DNA from: an uncultured Saprospiraceae bacterium
Lineage (GTDB): Bacteria > Bacteroidota > Bacteroidia > Chitinophagales > Saprospiraceae
Reading direction: 5' to 3'
Assembly: GCA_937981555.1 (NCBI GenBank)
Contig: CALJOK010000004.1
Span: 95,908-159,907 of the forward strand
DNA length: 64,000 bases
In this document: positions 37,490 to 46,868 of the stretch, piece after piece
How positions within the stretch are numbered: position 1 is the stretch's first letter
Layout of the letters: every line of letters starts with the position of its first letter
Translations under genes and position numbers: made by a program
The notes under the pieces: model-generated
Seen by the model: only the letters and a program-made list of their open reading frames with translations
The model's database searches: none
Told to the model about the DNA's origin: nothing

Positions 37490-39865
37490 ATGAAAAAAAA
37501 ATCCATAATTCCATTTTTCTATTTTATCCTTTTTTTCTTAATTTCTACCTCCCTCTTCTCTCAACAAAATGTAGAGATTTATTCCGAAGTAAAAATCGAA
37601 TTAACCTCTCCTGATGACCTACTTAAACAATTAGCTTCTGAAGGCTTCCCAGTTGACCATTTCCATAAATCAGAAGAAGACCACAACCATATTGAAGTAG
37701 TTTTTAGTCAAAAAGAATTACAAAAATTAGAATTATTAAATGTTGATTTTGAAATCATTATTCCAAATGTAGCTGAGCATTTTTTACAAGAAAATTCTGA
37801 AAACACAACTGAAACGACTACTGCTGCATGTGGCCTTGAACATTTCGACATAGGTGATATGGGAGGTTATCATACCTATGATAATATGATCGATCATATT
37901 CAAATGATGGAAACTGAATTTCCTGATTTAGTGAAAATAAATACTATCGGCACGACCATAGAAGGACGATCAATCTATAGCGTAAAAATTTCTGACAATG
38001 TACTCTTAGATGAATCTAATGAGGAAGGCGTCGTATATTACGATGGTTTAACGCATGCTCGAGAGCCTATGTCGTTAGAAGCTATCTTATATTATATGTG
38101 GTGGTTATTAGAAAATCATGATGTGGATACAGAGGCGACTTACTTAGTTGATCATCGTGAGATTTACTTTGTTCCAATTGTTAACCCTGATGGTTATGTT
38201 TATAATCAAACGACTAATCCAAATGGTGGAGGCTTGTGGAGAAAAAACCGACGAGATAATGGCGGTGGTTGTTATGGCGTAGACTTGAATAGAAATTATA
38301 GTTACCAATGGGGATTAGATTCAGGTTCTAGTTCTGATGGATGTACAAATATTTATAGAGGAACTGCTCCTTTTTCTGAAGCAGAATCCGAAGCTGTCAA
38401 AAATATTACCACTCAGATTCAACCCTCTATTGCCTTCTCAGTTCACACTTATGGAGATGTTTTTTTAAGTCCATTTGGTTATGCTGATACTTTAGCAGAA
38501 TATGAAACCTATGCAGAATTCACTTCTGAATTTGTACCTAAATATTATGCAGGGTATGGAACAACTTCTCAAATGTTAGGCTATACTTCTAGTGGAACAA
38601 CTCGAGATTATTTACACTCTCAAGGCATTTATGGATGGACTCCAGAAATAGGACATGCATTTTGGGAGTCTTCTACTGTCATCTGCGATAGAATTCAAGA
38701 ATTTTTAAAACCTATGAAATACCTGAGTTGGGTAAGTGGTAATTATGCTTGTTACCATGATTTCAAATTAATTAATCCTGGAGAAACACTTCTCGGAGAC
38801 ACGATACAACTTGAAGTAAGAATTAAAAATAGAGGTTTATCTAAGGATGCCGAAAATGTAGAAGTATTGTTAGAAAGCTTACATCCGTCTTTAACTCCAT
38901 TAGAAGATTCAAAAAATATAGGAACAGTTTCTCCTAGAACATTTGCCAATAATTCCCTTTCTCCATTTTTATTTAAGGTTAATGATGAAATTCCTTTTGA
39001 AGAAGTTTTATACTTTAAAGTTATCGTCAGACAGAATAATAATATTTCTTATCAAGATACATTTTATATCAACTCAGGAACAAGAGAAGTTTTGTTTTCT
39101 GATGATGCGGAACTCAATTCATCCAATTGGTCAGGAAATGGAAATCAAATTTGGGATACCTGCTATATGGATGCTGTAAGCGGAGGATATTCTTTTGCCG
39201 ATTCTCGATCTGGTAACTATATCCAAAATAGTCTATCCTATTTTACCCTAAATCAAGTTTTCGATTTTACCACTATGGAAAATCCTTGGGCTGAATTTAA
39301 CGCTAAGTGGTCACTAGAAAGGCTATCTGATTATTGTTATTTTGAAGCAAGTACTGATGGAGGATCCAATTGGTTTTCGCTAGAAGGAAATTACACTATC
39401 CCAAATAATAATGATCATCGATATAATTATAATCAACATTGGATTCAAGAAAGAATAGATTTAAGTAGTTTGTCTGGAATGTCTAATGTTCAATTTAGAT
39501 TTAAATTAACTACTGATTTTTCAATCAATTGCGATGGATTTTATTTTGATGATTTTCGTATTTTGAATTTGACAGAGTCGCCAATGGTGAGTATAGCAAA
39601 TCCAATAAGCTTAACCAATTCTTTTAAAGTTTTTCCTAATCCTTCGTTTGGAGAAATCAATTTAAGTTGGAAGTCACTTGAATCACAAACTAATCAAATA
39701 CAGATTTTTGATGTTTTTGGAAAAATCATTTTGGAGGAAAAAATTAATTCTACTCTTGGAGAAAATTTGAAACGAGTAGAACTTAAAGAATATCCAACAG
39801 GAATTTATTTTTTAAAATTTTATTCTGGAAAAGATTTCTATGTTGAAAAGATAATCGTTGAATAA
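37490..39865 (+). CDS. Secreted M14 zinc carboxypeptidase with T9SS C-terminal sorting domain
   Basis: A 791-residue exported metallopeptidase. A signal peptide (about 1-24) and a propeptide-like part precede the M14 domain. Zinc ligands are in THAREPMS (HxxE, near 187-191) and the His of SVHTYGD (near 322). Substrate-site motifs are NPDGY, WRKNRRDN and DLNRNYSYQWG (near 264). The catalytic Glu is in TPEIGHAFW (near 384). A jelly-roll-like adhesion part follows (about 540-700). The last about 80 residues are a type A sorting domain (FKVFPNPSFGEINLSW ... LKEYPTGIYFLKFYSGKDF ... EKIIVE), so it should leave through the T9SS pore to which SprA belongs. Confidence 0.93.
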   Translation: MKKKSIIPFFYFILFFLISTSLFSQQNVEIYSEVKIELTSPDDLLKQLASEGFPVDHFHKSEEDHNHIEVVFSQKELQKLELLNVDFEIIIPNVAEHFLQENSENTTETTTAACGLEHFDIGDMGGYHTYDNMIDHIQMMETEFPDLVKINTIGTTIEGRSIYSVKISDNVLLDESNEEGVVYYDGLTHAREPMSLEAILYYMWWLLENHDVDTEATYLVDHREIYFVPIVNPDGYVYNQTTNPNGGGLWRKNRRDNGGGCYGVDLNRNYSYQWGLDSGSSSDGCTNIYRGTAPFSEAESEAVKNITTQIQPSIAFSVHTYGDVFLSPFGYADTLAEYETYAEFTSEFVPKYYAGYGTTSQMLGYTSSGTTRDYLHSQGIYGWTPEIGHAFWESSTVICDRIQEFLKPMKYLSWVSGNYACYHDFKLINPGETLLGDTIQLEVRIKNRGLSKDAENVEVLLESLHPSLTPLEDSKNIGTVSPRTFANNSLSPFLFKVNDEIPFEEVLYFKVIVRQNNNISYQDTFYINSGTREVLFSDDAELNSSNWSGNGNQIWDTCYMDAVSGGYSFADSRSGNYIQNSLSYFTLNQVFDFTTMENPWAEFNAKWSLERLSDYCYFEASTDGGSNWFSLEGNYTIPNNNDHRYNYNQHWIQERIDLSSLSGMSNVQFRFKLTTDFSINCDGFYFDDFRILNLTESPMVSIANPISLTNSFKVFPNPSFGEINLSWKSLESQTNQIQIFDVFGKIILEEKINSTLGENLKRVELKEYPTGIYFLKFYSGKDFYVEKIIVE

Positions 39866-39885
39866 TCATTATTTGATCTAAATCA

Positions 39886-39923
39886 AAAAAAGGCTCAAGG
39901 GAAAATTTCTTTGAGCCTTTTTT
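39886..39923. terminator. Bidirectional terminator between M14 peptidase and aroB
   Basis: A 13-bp stem (39886-39898 with 39911-39923) is flanked by A- and T-runs and lies between two convergent stops. Confidence 0.88.
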
Positions 39924-39936
39924 GATTTGAAAAAGA

Positions 39937-41004
39937 TTACACTTTCGATTGTTCATTATAAAATTCCAATGCTTCAATAATTTCTTTTTCCTCACAAGTC
40001 TGATTAATCAACATCTCCCCTATTCCTTTTAACATCGTAAAATTAATCGCATCATTTTCATTCTTTTTATCCTTCCTCATCCAGTTAATTAAAATTGGAA
40101 AATCTTCTTTAGGCAAATGAACTTGTGGGTATTTTTTTTGAAAAAAATCAAAAATGATTTGGAATTCATCTTCAGCTAATCCAGCTTTTTTAATAGACAA
40201 AAATGCTTCGCACATCATCCCAATCGCAATCGCTTCTCCATGTCGAAGTGGCGTCTCCGATTCCAAAAATAAAGTCTCCACCGCATGCCCAATCGTATGT
40301 CCAAAATTTAACGCCTTCCGAATATTCATTTCAAAAGGATCTTCTTCGACAATATGCTGTTTGACTTTTAGAGATGTCGGAATGTATTTTTCCCAATCGA
40401 CTTTTTCTAAATTTTCAATTTCCAAAAGTTCTTCCCAATGTGCTGCATTTTGAATCAAACCATGCTTTAGCATTTCCGCCATACCACTTCTAATTTCTTC
40501 CAGCGGCAAAGTGTCAAAAAAAATCGGATCAATAAAAACAGCTTGCGGATTTTGGAAAACACCAATACTATTTTTCACATTATCAAAATCAATTCCGAGC
40601 TTCCCACCAATCGAAGAATCAACTTGCGAAAGTAGCGTCGTAGGAATTTGGATAAAGTCAATTCCACGTTTAAAAGTTGAGGCACAAAAACCGCCCATGT
40701 CGCCAATCACTCCGCCACCCAAATTAATGAGTAATGATTTCCGATCACAATTCATTCGCATGAGTTCGCTCCAAATATGTTGGCAAGTGTCGAGGGTTTT
40801 AAAAATTTCGCCAGGTGGAATGATGATGATTTCCGAGTCGGTGCTTTTTATTTTTTCAAAAAAAATCGGAAGACAACATTCCATCGTATTTTCATCAACG
40901 AGGATAAAAGTGTGGGAGTAATTTTTTTCTGATAAAAATTGTTGCAGATTCTCCCAAATGTCTCCGACAAAAATGGAATAGGTGTCTAGATTTAAAATTT
41001 GCAT
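39937..41004 (-). CDS. aroB: 3-dehydroquinate synthase
   Basis: AroB converts DAHP to 3-dehydroquinate using NAD and a divalent metal, the second shikimate step. The start is set at MQILNLDTYSIFVGD (41004). The longer frame to 41079 runs into an inverted repeat and has no homology. The resulting 355 residues are typical. Seen are the NAD loop GGGVIGDMGGFCAS, QIPTTLLSQVDSSIGGKLGID, the metal ligands in SGMAEMLKHG, NFGHTIGHAVE and RHGEAIAIGM. It stands alone on the minus strand. Confidence 0.96.
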   Translation of the reverse strand: MQILNLDTYSIFVGDIWENLQQFLSEKNYSHTFILVDENTMECCLPIFFEKIKSTDSEIIIIPPGEIFKTLDTCQHIWSELMRMNCDRKSLLINLGGGVIGDMGGFCASTFKRGIDFIQIPTTLLSQVDSSIGGKLGIDFDNVKNSIGVFQNPQAVFIDPIFFDTLPLEEIRSGMAEMLKHGLIQNAAHWEELLEIENLEKVDWEKYIPTSLKVKQHIVEEDPFEMNIRKALNFGHTIGHAVETLFLESETPLRHGEAIAIGMMCEAFLSIKKAGLAEDEFQIIFDFFQKKYPQVHLPKEDFPILINWMRKDKKNENDAINFTMLKGIGEMLINQTCEEKEIIEALEFYNEQSKV

Positions 41005-41027
41005 GATGGAATTTTTGCTTTGTCTTC

Positions 41028-41152
41028 TTTGCCGCAGAAGGCGCAGATTTATCTGATTTTTTATGATCTTCTTTTGCATGTATTTTTTCTATACATATAT
41101 ACATTTAAGAGGCATCATAAAATTCATAATAATCTGCGCCTTCTGTGGCAAA
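41028..41152. repeat. Inverted repeat with GCCGCAGAAGGCGCAGA arms
   Basis: The arm at 41028-41049 and the arm at 41131-41152 are reverse complements with one mismatch in 22. The 81-bp AT-rich middle contains no gene. Related arm words occur at 47512-47527 and 57091-57168, so this looks like a family. Confidence 0.75.
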
Positions 41153-41155
41153 AAA

Positions 41156-42112
41156 TCACTTCTGTTTTTTTAACCAATTTAAAATTTCATTGCTGGTTTT
41201 ATTTTTGACTTGGTCGGGCAAAGCTACATTTTTTTGAGTTTCCATGTCAACTGCAAAAACGTTTTTATCCTTCATTTTTAAAACGATAAAACGATTGCCT
41301 TGTTCTTTTTTTGGAATAGAAATATTGACATCTTTTGGCGTTTCAAAAAGTGGATTAATTTGAAATTTGAAATTGTCATAATCGTAACTTGGAGCAATTG
41401 CTTGATAGGTATTTTTTTCATTTTGAGATTTTAAAAAAAACAAAGAAGCAAAGTCTTCTCCCTCTCCTTCACTCAAATCAAACTCCGCAGCAGGCAAAAG
41501 ATTTTTTGGCTGAGCGGTGTCTATCAAGTCAAAAACAAAAGCACCAATATCCTCCGCATAACCAATCAAATAATTTTCCCAAACTTCCAAATGTTTTATT
41601 TTCCCAGAAGAAGCATCGGCTGCAATTCGTTCATTTAAAAAATCAGGAATCAACGCATCCATCAATTTCTGATTTTCAACATCGTAGCAATAAACTGCAC
41701 CATAGCCTTTGATCGCAACCAAATGACTATTTTTATTATAAATAATATCGGCGATCAAGTAAGGAAAATCAGCGCTGATATTGACTGGAAGGTTTTCGCT
41801 TTTCATTAACTCGCAAGTCGAAGTATTATAAATTTCTAATTTCCGATGACTTCCTTTTTTATCTGCGACGATACAAACTAAAGCATTCTTCCCATCGACT
41901 ACTTTTCGATTACCATCCAATATATTGCCTTTGATCTCGCACTCCTTTTTGGGGGCAACTTTTGGAATTGGTTGAGAAGTTGGAGGTGTTTTTACTTCCG
42001 GAGGATTCTTTGTAGAAGTATTAGCGCTAGCGTTATTAGAAGATTCTTTGCAGGATGAAATGCAAAAAAATAAGAAACTAATGAAGGCGATTTTTTTCAA
42101 AAATCCAGACAT
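41156..42112 (-). CDS. Lipoprotein of unknown function, propeller-like
   Basis: A 318-residue lipoprotein with lipobox ending at Cys21 (FFCISSC) and a Ser/Asn/Pro/Thr-rich linker (about 22-55). The remainder consists of repeated strand-like units (LVAIKGYGAVYCYDVENQKLMD, LIGYAEDIGAFVFDLIDTA, RFIVLKMKDKNVFAVDMETQ), suggestive of a WD/PQQ-like propeller. No known family is recognised. It sits directly beside the inverted repeat at 41028-41152, whose right arm ends three bases past its stop codon. Confidence 0.65.
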   Translation of the reverse strand: MSGFLKKIAFISFLFFCISSCKESSNNASANTSTKNPPEVKTPPTSQPIPKVAPKKECEIKGNILDGNRKVVDGKNALVCIVADKKGSHRKLEIYNTSTCELMKSENLPVNISADFPYLIADIIYNKNSHLVAIKGYGAVYCYDVENQKLMDALIPDFLNERIAADASSGKIKHLEVWENYLIGYAEDIGAFVFDLIDTAQPKNLLPAAEFDLSEGEGEDFASLFFLKSQNEKNTYQAIAPSYDYDNFKFQINPLFETPKDVNISIPKKEQGNRFIVLKMKDKNVFAVDMETQKNVALPDQVKNKTSNEILNWLKKQK

Positions 42113-42210
42113 AAATATTGTTGTTTGATTGGATTTTGAAGGTAAGAATTTTATTTGAAATTTGGTTTTAATTATAAAAAATGCATTTTTAATACTTAAA
42201 TTTTATTGAT

Positions 42211-43077
42211 ATGAAAGCTATGTTTACTTTTCTCTTCCTCTTCTTTCCAATAATATTACTAAGTCAAAATTTTGAAAAAACTATTTTCAAAGGTGATACT
42301 TGTTTTATTTTACCGAGCGAAATAAGTTATAGACTTTATTCTGGTTTAACAGGAATTAATACAAACGAAATACTTTTAATTTCAAATGGTGAATGGATTG
42401 AAATAAAAAACTGGAAAGAGCGAGCTAAAATTTTAAGAAAACCTCAAGTCAAAATTTCCGAAGAACTTTTGACAGAGATAGAAAAATTAGGTGTGATAAT
42501 AACTAGGTTCTCGATTAAGAATCAAAAGTTGCATGGGAAATTTAAAGTATTTTATGAAGATGGTTCAATTTCTCAAAAAGGTGAATATAAAAATGGATTC
42601 CCTTTTGGCTCATTCGAATATTTCAGGAAAAACGGAAATTATAAATTAATAAAAAACTATGGAAATGATTTTGATTTACTTGAAGAAACCTCTTTTTCTG
42701 AAAATGGCAAGAAGAAAAATCAAATAATAAACCTTGACTATAAATTTAAAAAACTGATTACATCGTGGTATGAGAATGGTAATTTAAAAGAAAGAGGAAT
42801 ATATCTAAATATGTTTATTGAAAAAGATGGCGAGTGGAAATATTGGAATGAGAACGGAACAAATAAAAAAGTAGAACATTACAGTAAAGGAAAAAAGGTT
42901 GGAGATACTATCATTTATGATTCTATTGGCAACCTCATAAGATATGAATATTATAAAAGAGGAAAGCTAAAACGCATCACTAAAATTCTTCTTCCAGAAC
43001 GAGATAACGTTAAGTTTTATACTGAAGTTATTTTAAAACCAAATGGAAAAGAGAAACGAAGATATGAGTCTAAATAA
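42211..43077 (+). CDS. Exported MORN-like repeat protein (YwqK-type)
   Basis: A 288-residue exported protein: signal peptide MKAMFTFLFLFFPIILLSQ, then a C-terminal set of MORN-like repeats (EDGSISQKGEYKNGFPFGSFEYF, YENGNLKERGIYLN, WNENGTNKKVEHYSKGKKVGDTIIYD). These resemble the variants often annotated as YwqK-family antitoxins in Bacteroidota, but there is no adjacent toxin, so I do not assign an antitoxin role. Ends in a terminator shared with the convergent gene. Confidence 0.7.
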   Translation: MKAMFTFLFLFFPIILLSQNFEKTIFKGDTCFILPSEISYRLYSGLTGINTNEILLISNGEWIEIKNWKERAKILRKPQVKISEELLTEIEKLGVIITRFSIKNQKLHGKFKVFYEDGSISQKGEYKNGFPFGSFEYFRKNGNYKLIKNYGNDFDLLEETSFSENGKKKNQIINLDYKFKKLITSWYENGNLKERGIYLNMFIEKDGEWKYWNENGTNKKVEHYSKGKKVGDTIIYDSIGNLIRYEYYKRGKLKRITKILLPERDNVKFYTEVILKPNGKEKRRYESK

Positions 43078-43079
43078 AA

Positions 43080-43109
43080 AAGGTGATTACAACTAATTGT
43101 AATCACCTT
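43080..43109. terminator. Bidirectional terminator 43080-43109
   Basis: A 13-bp perfect stem (43080-43092 with 43097-43109) has loop CTAA. It lies between the convergent MORN-like gene and the TolB/barrel gene. Confidence 0.88.
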
Positions 43110-43129
43110 CTTTCCGAGATTAAACTTTT

Positions 43130-46100
43130 CTAAAAATCCATCCCCATTGCAAAATGCCATCTCGGATCTTGTACCACTCTCGTCTCTATCCCCCAACCAT
43201 AATCCAATCGAATAAAATATCCGAACAACATACTCCGCACTCCAAAACCATAACCTGCCACAACTGGATCCCTAAAGTAATTTACTTTAATCTGAACAGG
43301 TGCATTGTCTCCTGTGATAAAAGTCGTATTCAAAGGATTCTCATCACTAAACGGAGTCAGCCCTTGCCAAGCAGTTCCAACATCGAAGAAGCCTGTTAAT
43401 TGTAAATTTCTAAAAAAGGAAGAACGAATCGAATTAGAAAAATAAGTTACGATTGGAATTCTTAATTCAGCATTGAACAAAGCGTAAGAACTTCCATTTC
43501 GAATATTACTTTTAAATCCTCGGACATTATTTGCTAAAGTTTGGTAGGCAAATTTTTCATCAGAAGGATAATCAATTTCTGTATTGAACGATGGAAATAA
43601 CCATCCATCCACTCCACCCAAAGTATATAAAATCTTTTCTGAACCAAAAGAAGTTGCTGCTGCAAAGCGTAATGCTAAAATAGACCTTTTATCCAATCGT
43701 TGATAATGTCGAGCATCAACTCCTAGCACCGTCATAAAACCTGTTCCCAAATCCACTTTGAAATCATCGATCAACTCCACATCAAATCTTTTGATGAGTT
43801 CCGCAGAAAATTTGTAGCGAGTTCCATTTTTGATATTAATGGCAACATCTAAAGTGTTATCAAATACATATTCTACTTTAAGTCCTAATCGCTGCTCAGG
43901 GTTGACGGGAGTACTCAATGTAATCGCATCTGTCGAAAGCAAAATCTGATTATCCAATCTCAAAGTCGAAGATGCTCGGATACTTCTAAAAATATCCAAA
44001 GGATATCGAGCTTCGAAATATCCGATAACACTAGTCTCCCGTAATTTTGGATTTGGAGAATTAGCAACTGGTTGCAAATTATATCGAGCTGATTTTCGAT
44101 ACACCGCGAAACGTTTATCTATTCTACCTTTTTTATTATCAAATAATAAAAAGAATTCTGTTCCATTAAATGTAGTCGGCAATCGAACTCCAGCTTCCAC
44201 GATATAGTCTTCAAATAAATCTTTGAAATTCGCTTTCAACAAAATTCCTGGAGGTGGATAAGAAAATTCTTGCCGCTCTCCTGCATAACTATCCAACCCA
44301 CCAAACAATAAACTATTGTCCAAAGTGGTCGTGATATAATCAGTTTTAAACTTTAACCGATAAGGAACAATTCTCGCCGGGCGGAAAGCCACCAATTTAT
44401 TTTTATCTTCAGGAACTGCTACCACAGAAGTTGGATCAGTTGGAACCTTTTGTAATTTCAACTCTCCTTTATCTTTTTCTACTACTACAATTTCTGAAGG
44501 CGTTTCCTCTTCATCAAACTCACTTTGAAACATATAATTGTCAATGTCAATTTTATTAGTGTCTTGTTTTTCAATTGGAATATCTGCGACTTCGATAGGT
44601 TCCTGTGTTTCCGATTCTTCTAAAATCTGAATACCAACATTGCTTTCTTTGATTTCAGGAGTTGGTTCACTATTCAGACTTTCTAACTGTTTTAATTTCT
44701 GTCGATGGAAACGAGTCGTTCGAGGTTCTATCGTTTTTTCAGGATTCATCTCACGGATATAAATTTTATAAACGTCATCTGCGAAAACAGTTTCCACTAA
44801 TTTACCAGAACGAGGAGCAGTATGTTGACCTAAAATATTTCGATTGTAGTTCGTATTATTTTGAACGAGTGCTCGAGTTTTTACTATTGGTTGAAAAGTG
44901 GTAGAATCAATCATCGTGCTATCCAAACTGGTTAAAGTAGAATCTTGATGCAACACGATTTTTGATCCATCATTTAAGTGATGAGTTTTTTCGTAATAAG
45001 CCACAAAGTCTTCTAGATAACCTGACTGCCGATTGAATACGCCACTCTCGTCGCTGATGTAAGTGAACCAAGTGCTATCCACTTGAGTAGCTTTCCATTC
45101 ATTCGCCAAAGGCGTATTAGTCACTCGAACTAACTCATTAGATTTTTTATCAAAACTATAATAGAATAGATCGAAAGAATTGGTTGGAAGAATCGAATCC
45201 AAATTACTTCTCTCCAACATCACATCTTGTCGATTAGAAGAAAATAGAATTCCTTTTTCTCCATGAATTTTTACAAACGATGCATTTAAGTCATCCCAAA
45301 AATCATTGGTGATTCTTGCAGTTTGTCGAGTAGAAAAAGTGTAGGTGAAAATATCTGAATAACCATTTACTTGTCCGGACAAAACTAACTTTCCAGTATT
45401 GACATAATCAACACTATAAATTCGATCGTACTGCGGATCCAAAAAGTCAGTAACTTTTTTCTTCGTCATCAAATCGTATTGAACGGTTTTGATGACATCT
45501 CTTCTTTCTAAAATAATTCCGAGTTCCACATTATTTGGGTTCCAAGCGAGCAAAGGATAATTATAATCGGTTGCTTGGAAGGCATTTCTAAATCCACCTT
45601 TGATCACTAATTCTCTTTCACCAGTTTGTAGATCTTGAATGTAAACTTTATACTTTCCGATTTCATTTGCCACGTACGCAATTTTTTTTCCGTCAGGACT
45701 AATTTTGACTTGGCTTAAAGGAAGTTTACGTTTGTTTTTTATCTTGATATTTTCACCTTCGATTTCTGCTAGGCCTTTTGCTTCAGCTTTGTATCGTTGT
45801 CGAAAATACATCATCCAACTATCCAACGTTCGGTTATATGAACTTCCGAGTACGTACAAAAACCCACTTTCCACACTTCGATTAATTCGGGTCAAATACA
45901 ACAAATTACTTACTGTGCTTTTTCCATAATTTTGACCAATGTAATACCACAAAGCATGACCTGCGAGTTTTGGATATTTCTCAGCAATGTCTTCAAAGTC
46001 CTCAAAATCTTCATGCAAGATCACATCACGTAATCGATTATCTAATTCTGTATTCCACTCTTCACCAACATACGAAATCAAACCATCTTTAAACCACATC

Positions 46101-46609
46101 GGCAAATTCATCATTACCGCATTCTGAACAATCTCTTGTAAGTTGGCACCAAACAGCATTGCATTCAAATAAACAGATGCAATTCCTTCTCGAATTTGGC
46201 GACGTAAGTTATTATGGTTTCCATCGAAGTGAACGAAAATTTTATTCCCAACTATTTTAGTCTGTCCTCCAGTATTCACAAATGCTTCTTCACTTCCAAT
46301 ATTACTTTGTTTCAAATCCGTAATATCCGTATAGACGATAATCTCGATTTTATCATTCATTCGATGTTCCAATATATTCTGGATACCATCGTAATCTTGC
46401 TCTGCCATCAACACCACAGACTGACCAATATTCCTTCCTTTCCCATACCAATAAGTAATGAAATTATAACTTTCATACATCAACCAATCATCAAAATCAT
46501 CATGATATTGAACTCGGTTTTTCCCAAATTCCACTTGATTAGTTTGCCCAAAAGATAAAGTGCAAAAGCAGGTAGCAAAGAAGAGAAGTAAATATTTTTG
46601 CAGTCGCAT
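43130..46609 (-). CDS. Outer-membrane fusion: gluzincin-like domain, TolB-like PD40 propeller, BamA-like barrel
   Basis: A 1,159-residue exported protein (signal peptide MRLQKYLLLFFATCFCTLSFGQ). The N-terminal part (about 40-270) looks like a peptidase-MA/gluzincin domain, but the expected HExxH position reads REGIASV, so it is probably inactive. Next come PD40/TolB-like propeller repeats (SPDGKKIAYVANEIGKY near 306, GILFSSNRQ near 450). An acidic linker (about 560-760) follows. The last about 350 residues are strand-rich, like the Omp85/surface-antigen barrel (VDARHYQRLDKRSILALRFAAATSFG, VAGYGFGVRSMLFGYFIRLDYGWGIE) and end in aromatic F. The function is unknown; a surface or outer-membrane role is inferred. 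Confidence 0.8.
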   Translation of the reverse strand: MRLQKYLLLFFATCFCTLSFGQTNQVEFGKNRVQYHDDFDDWLMYESYNFITYWYGKGRNIGQSVVLMAEQDYDGIQNILEHRMNDKIEIIVYTDITDLKQSNIGSEEAFVNTGGQTKIVGNKIFVHFDGNHNNLRRQIREGIASVYLNAMLFGANLQEIVQNAVMMNLPMWFKDGLISYVGEEWNTELDNRLRDVILHEDFEDFEDIAEKYPKLAGHALWYYIGQNYGKSTVSNLLYLTRINRSVESGFLYVLGSSYNRTLDSWMMYFRQRYKAEAKGLAEIEGENIKIKNKRKLPLSQVKISPDGKKIAYVANEIGKYKVYIQDLQTGERELVIKGGFRNAFQATDYNYPLLAWNPNNVELGIILERRDVIKTVQYDLMTKKKVTDFLDPQYDRIYSVDYVNTGKLVLSGQVNGYSDIFTYTFSTRQTARITNDFWDDLNASFVKIHGEKGILFSSNRQDVMLERSNLDSILPTNSFDLFYYSFDKKSNELVRVTNTPLANEWKATQVDSTWFTYISDESGVFNRQSGYLEDFVAYYEKTHHLNDGSKIVLHQDSTLTSLDSTMIDSTTFQPIVKTRALVQNNTNYNRNILGQHTAPRSGKLVETVFADDVYKIYIREMNPEKTIEPRTTRFHRQKLKQLESLNSEPTPEIKESNVGIQILEESETQEPIEVADIPIEKQDTNKIDIDNYMFQSEFDEEETPSEIVVVEKDKGELKLQKVPTDPTSVVAVPEDKNKLVAFRPARIVPYRLKFKTDYITTTLDNSLLFGGLDSYAGERQEFSYPPPGILLKANFKDLFEDYIVEAGVRLPTTFNGTEFFLLFDNKKGRIDKRFAVYRKSARYNLQPVANSPNPKLRETSVIGYFEARYPLDIFRSIRASSTLRLDNQILLSTDAITLSTPVNPEQRLGLKVEYVFDNTLDVAINIKNGTRYKFSAELIKRFDVELIDDFKVDLGTGFMTVLGVDARHYQRLDKRSILALRFAAATSFGSEKILYTLGGVDGWLFPSFNTEIDYPSDEKFAYQTLANNVRGFKSNIRNGSSYALFNAELRIPIVTYFSNSIRSSFFRNLQLTGFFDVGTAWQGLTPFSDENPLNTTFITGDNAPVQIKVNYFRDPVVAGYGFGVRSMLFGYFIRLDYGWGIETRVVQDPRWHFAMGMDF

Positions 46610-46868
46610 AGTTCAGAATTGTGTAGTGATAAAAAAAGGTGCTATTTATACCGACGAAAAAAAGAATGTTAAGGTGAGTAAATCAAAGGAATTTATCTCT
46701 TTTTTTTATTCATTTTTAAAGTATTGTTCTTTTTTAGTAAAATCAAATTAGCAATTAAAACATTAATATAAATTTATTGTTTGAGGAATTCACGTAAAAT
46801 GATTTTATTTGCAGCCTTGAATACAAAATTTCATAGATATTCTAATAGTATAATAAAAACGAAAAAAG

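Noticed and set aside
41005..41079. N-terminal extension of aroB
   Set aside because: It runs through an arm of an inverted repeat and lacks homology to AroB.
42211..43077. Antitoxin of a toxin-antitoxin pair
   Set aside because: Only MORN-like repeats support it; it has a signal peptide and no adjacent toxin gene.
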